From NCBI RefSeq assembly GCF_025567385.1, contig NZ_JAOQJU010000012.1, forward strand, positions 1-64,000: a DNA stretch of 64,000 nucleotides, read 5' to 3'. Under the pieces are notes generated by a model, which was given only the letters and a program-made list of their open reading frames with translations, had not been told where the DNA came from and made no database searches. Shown here piece after piece: positions 1-7,521 of the stretch. Made by a program: the position numbers and the translations under genes. Numbering within the stretch: position 1 is the stretch's first letter; each line of letters starts with the position of its first letter. This DNA comes from Claveliimonas acetigenes (GTDB lineage Bacteria; Bacillota; Clostridia; Lachnospirales; Lachnospiraceae).

Positions 1-61
1 AACTTACGTTTCTTTTAGACCGTAGGTCTATTAAGGTTACCCTTTTCCAAAAAAATCTTTT
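1..61. other. left-edge intergenic DNA
   Basis: No gene is visible here. On the minus strand this follows the mtlF stop and contains a short inverted repeat (AGACC-GTA-GGTCT, about 17-29) that is too weak and lacks a proper T-tract to be called a terminator. The next gene of the PTS operon (mannitol-1-phosphate dehydrogenase in many Firmicutes) would lie beyond the edge; that is expectation only. Confidence 0.4.
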
Positions 62-544
62 TCATTTTCCTCTTGACATATCACCAAATTGCTTTCCGGT
101 TAATATAGCGTATACCTCATCCACATCACCCTTTGCAAGGCGTTCCGCCACTGTGTCATCCAACATTTTCTCAGCAATGATAGAGAGGATTTCCAGATGT
201 TCTTCACCGACGCCTGCGATTCCGATCACTACATTGACCGTACTTCCTTCCCAGTCAACCCCTTCCGGAAATGTCATAACTGCAATCCCGGAAGCCTTGA
301 TGTCCTTCTTGGCAGCTTCTACGCCATGAGGAAGCGCAAGACCATTTCCCATAAAGGTAGAAAAGGATTTTTCTCTTTCCACCATTGCATCTACATAAGG
401 TTCATCCACATATCCGGACTTTACCAGCATCTCACCTACCTGACGAATAACCTCCTCTTTGGATGCTGATTTACAATTTACACGGATATTTTCACGGTAT
501 AATAATTCTTTTTTTTCTTCTTTCTTTTTGTTCTTAAAAAACAT
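62..544 (-). CDS. mtlF: PTS mannitol-type EIIA component
   Basis: This is a 160-residue phosphocarrier of the PTS fructose/mannitol EIIA family (PF00359). It should accept phosphate from HPr and pass it to the EIIB domain of the neighbouring permeases in the cytoplasm. The phospho-acceptor is probably His73 in the motif NGLALPHG. The rest of the fold (QVGEMLVKSGYV, VVIGIAGVGEEHLEIL) is typical and the length is normal for a free EIIA. A Lys/Glu-rich 13-residue start (MFFKNKKKEEKKE) precedes the domain. The start ATG is preceded by AGGAGG at good spacing. It lies 190 bp downstream of mtlR and has its own promoter and operator, so it can be transcribed separately from mtlA-mtlR. Mannitol as substrate is inferred from the permease and regulator. 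Confidence 0.9.
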   Translation of the reverse strand: MFFKNKKKEEKKELLYRENIRVNCKSASKEEVIRQVGEMLVKSGYVDEPYVDAMVEREKSFSTFMGNGLALPHGVEAAKKDIKASGIAVMTFPEGVDWEGSTVNVVIGIAGVGEEHLEILSIIAEKMLDDTVAERLAKGDVDEVYAILTGKQFGDMSRGK

Positions 545-620
545 AATCCCATCCTCCTTAAATTGATTTTTTGTCCCGGGTTTTTTATAAGTTTTGATTA
601 CTTATCTTCTTTCTGACTTT

Positions 621-650
621 ATTATAAAGCCAGAAAACCAAGGTTTTCAA
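621..650 (-). promoter_or_regulatory. sigma-A promoter of mtlF
   Basis: On the minus strand the -35 is TTGAAA (645-650) and the -10 is TATAAT (621-626), with an 18-bp spacer. The leader to the mtlF start is about 75 nt. Element sequences and spacing match the mtlA promoter exactly. Confidence 0.8.
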
Positions 651-666
651 TTCAAAGAAGATGGGA

Positions 667-691
667 TTTGGCATCATCAGATAGCGCCAAA
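667..691. promoter_or_regulatory. probable MtlR operator (mtlF copy)
   Basis: A 25-bp inverted repeat with arms TTTGGC and GCCAAA separated by 13 bp. Its promoter-proximal edge is 16 bp upstream of the mtlF -35. A second copy of the same palindrome sits at the same distance upstream of the mtlA promoter (5718-5742). PRD-type activators such as MtlR commonly bind just upstream of -35, so MtlR is the likely ligand (inference). Confidence 0.7.
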
Positions 692-734
692 ACTACGCAC
701 CTTTTTCTTCATTTTTCAGCCGGACAACCGGATA

Positions 735-2834
735 TTATCCTGACAGCCCGGACAAATATTTATTGAAATATTTCTTCAGATATCGTGAAAGGCAGTCTTT
801 AATCTCCTCTTTCCTCCCTCCGGATACCACATCCATAAATTCATACTCTTCTATCAGAAGGCTGCTGATATACCCTAATATATCATTATTCACCTTCAGA
901 TTCTCATCCTCCGGAACCAGCATAACGAACACAACCTTAATGCCTTTCAGATACGGATCCTGGAACGCTTCCAGATTCTTCGTCATGCACACGCTGAAGC
1001 TTGGACGGATTACGCCCTTTGTACGTGTATGCAGAAGGGCGAAGCCGAACTCTGCAAAAACCTGGCTGGCAATCTGCTCCCTGCGCATAATATCTTCCCT
1101 TATCATTTCCTGGCGGTCCGAATAGGGAGACAGCTTCTCTCCAATGGCAATCAAAAGTTCTTCAAAGGTAATCCGGTTATCTACTTTAAAAAATTCCATA
1201 TACTTAATTACTTGGTTAATCTGTGCCGCGACCAGATTAATCTCCTCTAGCTGCACCGAAAATTCATCTGCTTCTTTATTCTTTTCCGGCGTACGCTCAT
1301 ATTGATATACCTTTCTGCGGATTTCCTCCATATCCGAATCATTCAGCAAGGGATTGACGAATACCACCGGTGTTTCCATCTGTTCCAACGGAATACTGGA
1401 AACAAAGAAGTCCGTCTTCCCCATAACATAGGGAGTCACATCATTCTTCCCATAAGCGGTAAGCTGCACCCGGTCCCGAAATACCTTCTGAAGCTTGGAC
1501 GCCATCAGCCGGGAGATTCCGATGCCGCTGGAGCAGACGACACCCACATGAACCTTTCTGATTTCTTCATTCCGGTTTTCCAGGCGGACAAGTGCTGCAC
1601 CAAAATGCACCGTAAGGAATCCCGTCTCTTCCTCGGGAACTTTCTTCCCTGTATAGGCTTCCAGAACCCCGGCGACATGTCCGCACTTCTCATAAATATC
1701 CGCATAATTCTTCTTTATGTCGGAAAGCACCGGATTCTGTATCTGCATCCTGTGAATCAAGCGGATCAGCGTAGGCTGCAGATGGGCTAAAAGCCCCTGG
1801 ATAAATTCATCGTCCTGCCGCAGCAAGTAAGCGCTGTCCTTATCGAATGCATCAATCATTGCATTCACGAGGCGCTGCATCTCCTGACTCTCTGCCTTCA
1901 GCACCGTCTTGCCGTCCCATTGGATTTTCTCATGTTTTGCTCCCTTGATGTGCAGACAGATATAGGAAATCTCTACCTTCGGAATCTGAATTTCAAATTC
2001 TTCTTCCAATTCTCTTACGATAGCACAGGCCAAATGATAATCTTCATCCTCCTCTATCTTCTCCTGCCATCCGCCATCCGGCTCAATCACTTCCCCCTTC
2101 AGGATTCTGTTAATAGCAATAGACGTGTGGATAATAAGACCTACATAAGAGTTCTCCGTCAATGTCAATACCCTCGTATTCCCCATCCCGGTAATGCAGT
2201 CCATTACCCGACGCATAATATCATCATTCAGTATCTTGCCTATATTCCCTCGTTTCAGCACCTCATACCCGGCGCCATTTTCCGGTTCTTCATAAGCCTC
2301 TCTCACCACCTGCGTGTCCATATTTTCATTAATGAACGCACGAATTGCTTTCCGGTAATTTTCCTCACTTCCCTCAATCACCGTGCCGCTGCCGGGCTTG
2401 CGTCTGACAAAAAGGCCATATTTATTCAGCCATTCCTCAATAGCTTCCAGGTCCGTACTCACCGTCGCTTCACTGACACCAAACTGACTGCTGTAATAAA
2501 AAAGTTTCTTTAGACCTTTTTCTTTTAATATTTCCAGAATCAGACGCTTGCGTCTCTCTTCCCGGTTTCCCGCATCGTAGTCTTCTCCCTGTCCGATATC
2601 CGCAAACAGCCGTTCTCTTTCTTCTTCACTTCCGGTCAGCCAGACTCCCACTCCGGTTCTGGAATGAAATTGGATGTCATAATCCTTTAAAGAGCCGCTC
2701 ACATATTCCAGCTCCCGCTGTACCGTACGCTTGCTGACTCCTACCTTTTCTGCCAGGCTTTTCACAGAAATTGCCGTTTTCTCCTGAAGCAGCACTTGAA
2801 AAATCTGTTTCATACGCGGTGTAAATTTCATCAT
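735..2834 (-). CDS. mtlR: MtlR-type PRD transcriptional activator
   Basis: This 699-residue regulator has the classic BglG/MtlR layout. Two N-terminal winged helix-turn-helix regions (about 5-70 and 95-155) are followed by two PRD domains with paired His residues (H236/H295 and H351/H410). Next come an EIIB-Gat-like domain with Cys434 in VVCSSGIG and a C-terminal EIIA-Mtl-like domain with His602 in ALLHTRT. In this family the PTS phosphorylates these sites, so activity reports mannitol availability and PTS load. The ATG overlaps the stop of the upstream permease gene (ATGA), so the two are translationally coupled. It should act on the two TTTGGC-N13-GCCAAA operators of the locus. Mannitol rather than another hexitol as inducer is inferred. 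Confidence 0.88.
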   Translation of the reverse strand: MMKFTPRMKQIFQVLLQEKTAISVKSLAEKVGVSKRTVQRELEYVSGSLKDYDIQFHSRTGVGVWLTGSEEERERLFADIGQGEDYDAGNREERRKRLILEILKEKGLKKLFYYSSQFGVSEATVSTDLEAIEEWLNKYGLFVRRKPGSGTVIEGSEENYRKAIRAFINENMDTQVVREAYEEPENGAGYEVLKRGNIGKILNDDIMRRVMDCITGMGNTRVLTLTENSYVGLIIHTSIAINRILKGEVIEPDGGWQEKIEEDEDYHLACAIVRELEEEFEIQIPKVEISYICLHIKGAKHEKIQWDGKTVLKAESQEMQRLVNAMIDAFDKDSAYLLRQDDEFIQGLLAHLQPTLIRLIHRMQIQNPVLSDIKKNYADIYEKCGHVAGVLEAYTGKKVPEEETGFLTVHFGAALVRLENRNEEIRKVHVGVVCSSGIGISRLMASKLQKVFRDRVQLTAYGKNDVTPYVMGKTDFFVSSIPLEQMETPVVFVNPLLNDSDMEEIRRKVYQYERTPEKNKEADEFSVQLEEINLVAAQINQVIKYMEFFKVDNRITFEELLIAIGEKLSPYSDRQEMIREDIMRREQIASQVFAEFGFALLHTRTKGVIRPSFSVCMTKNLEAFQDPYLKGIKVVFVMLVPEDENLKVNNDILGYISSLLIEEYEFMDVVSGGRKEEIKDCLSRYLKKYFNKYLSGLSG

Positions 2835-4198
2835 CTTCCCTCATTCCTTCTCTGAAGTTGTTCTATCAGTTCCTCATATCCACCTGCACTAACCAGGTTC
2901 TCAACGGTATAGACTTCCCTCTCCTGGAATTTCTTCGGCAGCATTACAAAATAATCCCTCTGACAGACAATTAAATCTATCTCCTCCGGAATCAGATCCG
3001 AAGCATATGCTTTCACACAGACATCTTCCATTCCTCTTGCTGCAAGCATTCTACGGAAAATCGCCGCGCCCATCGCACTGGACCCCACACCGCCGTCACA
3101 CACAAATCCGATGTGCCCGATTCTTTTTTCCTCTTTTCCTTCCATCTCTTTTTCTTCCTTTTTTCCTTTCTCTTCTCTATCTTCCTGTTCGGTCTTTTTC
3201 CGTTCTTTCAATCGAAGAATCAAAAGGCTTCCTCCAAAAGACACTGCTACGGACACGAAAATCCCGGCCAGTACAGGAATCACCATCCCCCTCCCTGCCA
3301 TAAGCAGGATAATGAAAATGCTGCCCGGCGACACCATTCCCTTTAAACCGGCATCTAATAAGACAAAGGTAAAATTCCCTGCCATACCTCCCAAAATTAA
3401 AGGCGCCAAAAGTCTCAGATCCGACCAGACAAAAGGAAAATAAACCTCATGGATTCCTCCTGCCAGCTCTGCAGCAATTGCCGAAAGATATTCATTCCTA
3501 CGCTCCTTCTTCACGACAAAAAGCGCCGCAAGCATTCCAAGCCCCGGTCCCGGATTCGTTTCCAGTAAAAATAACACAGAACTCCCGGTCTCCTGCAGCT
3601 GCTCCATCCCCAGTGGAACCAAAATGGCAAGATTCACCACATTATTCATAAAAAAGACCTTAAGCGGCTCAATAATAACACTAAGAAGCCCGATTGCACG
3701 ATACGTAATCAACAGATTCATCATCCTGCCTGCCAACCCTGTCGCCATCGCCAGCACCGGACTTACCAGATAATAAGAAAACACAGCCAGAACGCTTCCG
3801 GTAATCCCCATCGCCAGATTCTTTCCCAACATCTGAAATCCTGCTCCGGCATACTTCTCAATCAGGGGTTCTTCTTTCCTCCACAAAAATCCCGCTGCCG
3901 GTCCAAGAACCATCGCTCCCAGAATTCCGACAGAACTTTCTGCCGTCAAAAGCCCCGCTGTGGCGAGAACAGCCAATATGCCGCCTCCTGTCTCCCCTAC
4001 TTTCCGTCCTCCCTCAAATGCAAGTAAAGCAGGAAGCACAACTTCATAGACCAACTGCGAAATGGCATACATATTCTCATTGGGAAACCATCCCTGGTCA
4101 TGAAAGACCACAAACAGAATCCCTATGAAAATAAATATGCCAATATGTTTCATAATAATCCGGGTATAAAACTTCCCTAGTTTATTTAACTTTTCCAT
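2831..4198 (-). CDS. divergent PTS mannitol-type EIICB paralogue
   Basis: This 455-residue protein is a second permease of the mannitol EIIC family with a fused EIIB domain. The membrane EIIC part spans about 1-330 and keeps the family signature GGIHEVYFPF (247-256) and NPGPGLGML. A highly charged Lys/Glu linker (about 331-358) leads to an EIIB domain with phospho-Cys367 in FVCDGGVGSSAMGA. It differs from the adjacent mtlA: the conserved NNALNHG of MtlA reads NNVVNLA here, so the His-Gly of that motif is lost. That could alter substrate choice or make this a sensor subunit. It lies 33 nt downstream of mtlA and overlaps mtlR by 4 nt, so it is part of the same operon. The transported substrate is unknown. 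Confidence 0.82.
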   Translation of the reverse strand: MEKLNKLGKFYTRIIMKHIGIFIFIGILFVVFHDQGWFPNENMYAISQLVYEVVLPALLAFEGGRKVGETGGGILAVLATAGLLTAESSVGILGAMVLGPAAGFLWRKEEPLIEKYAGAGFQMLGKNLAMGITGSVLAVFSYYLVSPVLAMATGLAGRMMNLLITYRAIGLLSVIIEPLKVFFMNNVVNLAILVPLGMEQLQETGSSVLFLLETNPGPGLGMLAALFVVKKERRNEYLSAIAAELAGGIHEVYFPFVWSDLRLLAPLILGGMAGNFTFVLLDAGLKGMVSPGSIFIILLMAGRGMVIPVLAGIFVSVAVSFGGSLLILRLKERKKTEQEDREEKGKKEEKEMEGKEEKRIGHIGFVCDGGVGSSAMGAAIFRRMLAARGMEDVCVKAYASDLIPEEIDLIVCQRDYFVMLPKKFQEREVYTVENLVSAGGYEELIEQLQRRNEGR

Positions 4199-4231
4199 AT
4201 AATTTCCTCACACTGTTTTGAGAAAATTATA

Positions 4232-5596
4232 TCATCTTTTCTTTAAATTCTCCACTAATTCTTCGTATTGAGGAGCTGCAAGGAAATTCGTAATCAGAAT
4301 CAGTTCTGCGTTCGGATTACTGTGTGCCGCACGCTCTCCCAGTTCTTCATGGGTCACTACAATCTGCACATCCGCCGGAATAGATGAAACCGGAGTATGG
4401 ATAACTTCTATCCCTTCTATTCCTGCCGCTGCAATCTTTTTCTTCAGAACGGTTGCTCCCATTGCACTGGAACCCATGCCTGCGTCACAGGCAAATGCGA
4501 TCTTATGGATCTTACCCGCCGTTCCTTCTATTCCCTTTGCCTGCCGTTTCATGGCATCTTTCTTCTGCTGTGCCTCTTCAAGAGACGTATCCTTACCCAT
4601 GAATTTCAGAATCGGCACCGCAATCAGGAAAGCAACCGCCGCCGATACTGCAACTCCGATAAATAATCCCAGATAGCAATGGCGCTCTGCCATCATAGTC
4701 AATGCGATAATACTTCCCGGCGAAGCAGTAGATGTAAGCCCCACATCAAACAAACTAAAGCAGAATACCCCACTTGCGCCTCCTGCAATAACTGCCAGCA
4801 ATAAAAATGGATTCATCAGTATATACGGGAAGTAGATTTCATGGATTCCTCCAAAGAAATGGATAATCACTGCTCCCGGCGCCGAACTTTTCGCACTGCC
4901 TTTACCTGCGATACAATAAGCAAGAAGAACTCCAAGTCCCGGTCCCGGATTCGATTCCAGCAGGAAGAAAATAGATTTCCCAGCTTCCTCTACCTGCTGT
5001 ATCCCCATTGGTGAAAAAATACCATGGTTCAACGCATTATTTAAGAACAGCACTTTAGCCGGTTCGATAAAAATACTGGTCAGCGGAAGCAATCCATGAT
5101 CTACGAAGAATCCTACTCCGGCGCTCATAATACTATTCAGGAGATTCACCAGCGGCGTAATCCCTACCATTGCCAAAAGTGCCAGAATCGCACCGATAAT
5201 TCCTAATGAAAAATTATTAACCAGCATCTCAAAACCTGGCTTGATATGATTCTTCAGCATTTTATCAAACTTCTTGATGATCCATGCAGACAGCGGTCCT
5301 ACAATCATGGCTCCGATAAACATCGGCACGTCAGATCCTACAATCACACCCATAGCCGCAATCGTACCAATTACACCGCCTCGTTTTCCGGCTACCGCCT
5401 CACCGCCCGTATAGGCAATCAGCAGTGGAAGCAGCATGGATGACATAGGCCCTACCAACTGCGCAAATTTTTCATTCGGAAGCCATCCAGTATCGATAAA
5501 CAATGCCGCGATAATCCCCCATGCGATAAAAGCGCCGATATTAGGCATTACCATACCACTTAAGAATCTTCCGAATACTTGAACTTTCTCTTTCAT
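4232..5596 (-). CDS. mtlA: PTS mannitol-specific EIICB permease
   Basis: A 454-residue inner-membrane permease that would take up and phosphorylate mannitol. The EIIC region (about 1-330) carries NNALNHGIFSPMG, LLESNPGPGLGVLLAY and GGIHEIYFPY (249-258). The C-terminal EIIB domain has phospho-Cys370 in FACDAGMGSSAMGA. There is no C-terminal EIIA domain, which agrees with the separate mtlF gene. The ATG at 5596 was chosen because GAGGTG lies 8 nt upstream; a GTG three codons earlier would sit on top of that site. It is first in the mtlA - paralogue - mtlR operon, behind a strong promoter and the putative MtlR operator. Confidence 0.9.
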   Translation of the reverse strand: MKEKVQVFGRFLSGMVMPNIGAFIAWGIIAALFIDTGWLPNEKFAQLVGPMSSMLLPLLIAYTGGEAVAGKRGGVIGTIAAMGVIVGSDVPMFIGAMIVGPLSAWIIKKFDKMLKNHIKPGFEMLVNNFSLGIIGAILALLAMVGITPLVNLLNSIMSAGVGFFVDHGLLPLTSIFIEPAKVLFLNNALNHGIFSPMGIQQVEEAGKSIFFLLESNPGPGLGVLLAYCIAGKGSAKSSAPGAVIIHFFGGIHEIYFPYILMNPFLLLAVIAGGASGVFCFSLFDVGLTSTASPGSIIALTMMAERHCYLGLFIGVAVSAAVAFLIAVPILKFMGKDTSLEEAQQKKDAMKRQAKGIEGTAGKIHKIAFACDAGMGSSAMGATVLKKKIAAAGIEGIEVIHTPVSSIPADVQIVVTHEELGERAAHSNPNAELILITNFLAAPQYEELVENLKKR

Positions 5597-5671
5597 TGAT
5601 TTCACACCTCTTCACTTTCTCTTTTTTATTCTGAGGTATGATTGGCCAATCAATCTCTTCTTTCTATGATT

Positions 5672-5701
5672 ATTATAAGGAAAAAAGCACAAGACTTTCA
5701 A
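5672..5701 (-). promoter_or_regulatory. sigma-A promoter of mtlA operon
   Basis: Minus-strand -35 TTGAAA (5696-5701), 18-bp spacer, -10 TATAAT (5672-5677). The palindrome at 5718-5742 ends 16 bp upstream of the -35, identical to the mtlF arrangement. Confidence 0.85.
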
Positions 5702-5708
5702 GCAATAG

Positions 5709-5746
5709 AAAAAGAGATTTGGCACTACCGGATAGTGCCAAATCTC
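5709..5746 (-). terminator. hyd operon terminator overlapping the mtlA operator
   Basis: On the minus strand a 14-bp perfect stem (arms 5714-5727 and 5733-5746, loop TCCGG) is followed by TTTTT. It lies 18 nt after the hydA stop and should end the hydrogenase transcript. The core 5718-5742 is the TTTGGC-N13-GCCAAA palindrome shared with the mtlF promoter, so one stretch appears to serve as terminator and as MtlR operator. Confidence 0.8.
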
Positions 5747-5763
5747 ACAAAATACATTCTTCT

Positions 5764-7506
5764 TTAATTTACGGTTCTCTTCACATAGGTCGTATGCAGC
5801 GTCTCATGTGCCTTATGGCTTCCCGGTTCGCCCAGATACTCCTCATAGAGTTTCTTAATTGCCGGATTCTCATGGGACTTACGAATCGCTTTTGCCGCGT
5901 CATTCCGGTACAGCACACCCGCACGGATTCCCTGCACATCCTTGAAGTTACGCACATCGCCGGATACCTGCGGCTGTCCGCCGCCGTTTACACAGCCTCC
6001 CGGGCATCCCATAATCTCAATAAAGTGATAATTAGCCTCACCGGACTTCACTTTGTTCAGCAGGTTTCTCGCATTGTTAAGACCGGAAGCCACCGCAACC
6101 TTCACTTCCATGCCCGCCACATTGTATGACGCTTCTTTCACACCTTCCGTTCCGCGGACATCTGTAAATTCCAGACTGGTAAGTTCTTCTCCTGTCAGTA
6201 CTTCTACCGCCGTACGCAGAGCCGCCTCCATAACGCCTCCGGTAGCGCCGAAAATTACGCCCGCTCCAGTAGATTCTCCCATCGGATCATCAAATCCTTC
6301 GTCCGGCAGAGCCGTAAAGTCGATGCCGCAGCGCTTAATCAGCCTTGCCAGCTCTCTGGTTGTAATGGCAATGTCCACGTCCGGTACACCCGCCGCGCTC
6401 TGATCGTCTCTTCCGATTTCAAATTTCTTCGCCGTGCAGGGCATAACGCTGACAGACACAATCTTCTTCGGATCAATTCCTTCTTTCTCCGCAAAATAAG
6501 TCTTAAGCATTGCGCCGAACATCTGCTGCGGAGACTTGCAGCTTGACAGGTTCTCTGTCATATCTGGGAAATAATGCTCACAATACTTAATCCATCCCGG
6601 TGAACAGGAGGTAATCATAGGAAGGACGCCGCCGTTCTTAATGCGATCCAGAAGCTCTGTCGCTTCTTCCATAATCGTAAGGTCTGCCGCCCAATCTGTA
6701 TCAAACACTTTGTCAAATCCAATTCTTCTGAGGGCTGCTGCCATCTGCCCTTCCACATCCGTTCCCATAGGATAACCAAATTCTTCACCCAGGCCGGCTC
6801 TCACAGATGGAGCCGTCTGCACAACCACATATTTTTCCGGGTCTGCAATGGCTTCGATAATCTGATCCGTACAGTCCTTCTCATATAACGCACCGGTAGG
6901 ACAGACTGCAATACACTGTCCACAGGATACACAACTGGTCTCTCCAAGCCCCATATCAAAAGCAGATCCGATAAATGTATCAAAACCACGGTTATTCGGT
7001 CCAATCACGCCAATCCCCTGAGTCTTCTCACAGGCTGCCACACAGCGGCGGCACAGGATACATTTATTATTATCACGCACCATATGGACAGCAGAGTCAT
7101 CCAGCTCATAGTGGTTACTCTCGCCTTCATAATAATTCTCGTCATCCACACCATATTCCCGGCAGAGCTGCTGCAATTCACAATTCCCGCTTCTTACACA
7201 GGAAAGACATTTCTTATCATGGTTGGACAAAAGGAGCTGCAGCGTCCGCTTTCTGGACTGAATCAGCTTCGGCGTGTTGGTGTAAACCTCCATTCCTTCA
7301 TTTACAGGATGCACGCAGGCTGCCACCAGGTTTCTCGCACCCTTTACTTCTACCACGCACATACGGCAGGCGCCGATCTCATTGATTTCTTTCAAATAAC
7401 ATAAGGTCGGAATCCGGATTCCCGCCAGATGTGCCGCTTCAAGGATAGTAGAACCTGCAGGGGCGGATACATTAAGTCCGTTAATTTTAAGATTAATATT
7501 TTCCAT
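5764..7506 (-). CDS. hydA: [FeFe] hydrogenase catalytic subunit (trimeric, HydA/HndD type)
   Basis: A 580-residue iron-only hydrogenase. In order: a 2Fe-2S domain (Cys36, 47, 50, 64), a His-ligated 4Fe-4S cluster (His96, Cys100, 103, 109), two ferredoxin 4Fe-4S clusters (Cys149/152/155/159 and 192/195/198/202), and the H-cluster domain with TSCSPGW (Cys301), MPCTAKK (Cys357) and MGCPGGCVNGGGQP (Cys501, Cys505). It reduces protons or oxidises H2 in the cytoplasm. With HydB and HydC it should form a trimer of the kind that couples NADH and reduced ferredoxin to H2 (electron bifurcation or confurcation). Bifurcation is inferred from the subunit set. ATG 7506 was chosen because GGAGG lies 9 nt upstream; the in-frame ATG three codons earlier directly abuts that site. 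Last gene of the operon. Confidence 0.95.
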   Translation of the reverse strand: MENINLKINGLNVSAPAGSTILEAAHLAGIRIPTLCYLKEINEIGACRMCVVEVKGARNLVAACVHPVNEGMEVYTNTPKLIQSRKRTLQLLLSNHDKKCLSCVRSGNCELQQLCREYGVDDENYYEGESNHYELDDSAVHMVRDNNKCILCRRCVAACEKTQGIGVIGPNNRGFDTFIGSAFDMGLGETSCVSCGQCIAVCPTGALYEKDCTDQIIEAIADPEKYVVVQTAPSVRAGLGEEFGYPMGTDVEGQMAAALRRIGFDKVFDTDWAADLTIMEEATELLDRIKNGGVLPMITSCSPGWIKYCEHYFPDMTENLSSCKSPQQMFGAMLKTYFAEKEGIDPKKIVSVSVMPCTAKKFEIGRDDQSAAGVPDVDIAITTRELARLIKRCGIDFTALPDEGFDDPMGESTGAGVIFGATGGVMEAALRTAVEVLTGEELTSLEFTDVRGTEGVKEASYNVAGMEVKVAVASGLNNARNLLNKVKSGEANYHFIEIMGCPGGCVNGGGQPQVSGDVRNFKDVQGIRAGVLYRNDAAKAIRKSHENPAIKKLYEEYLGEPGSHKAHETLHTTYVKRTVN

Positions 7507-7521
7507 ATTCTCCATCCTCCA

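Noticed and set aside
5606..5671. CcpA cre site before mtlA
   Set aside because: No sequence close enough to the cre consensus was found in the leader.
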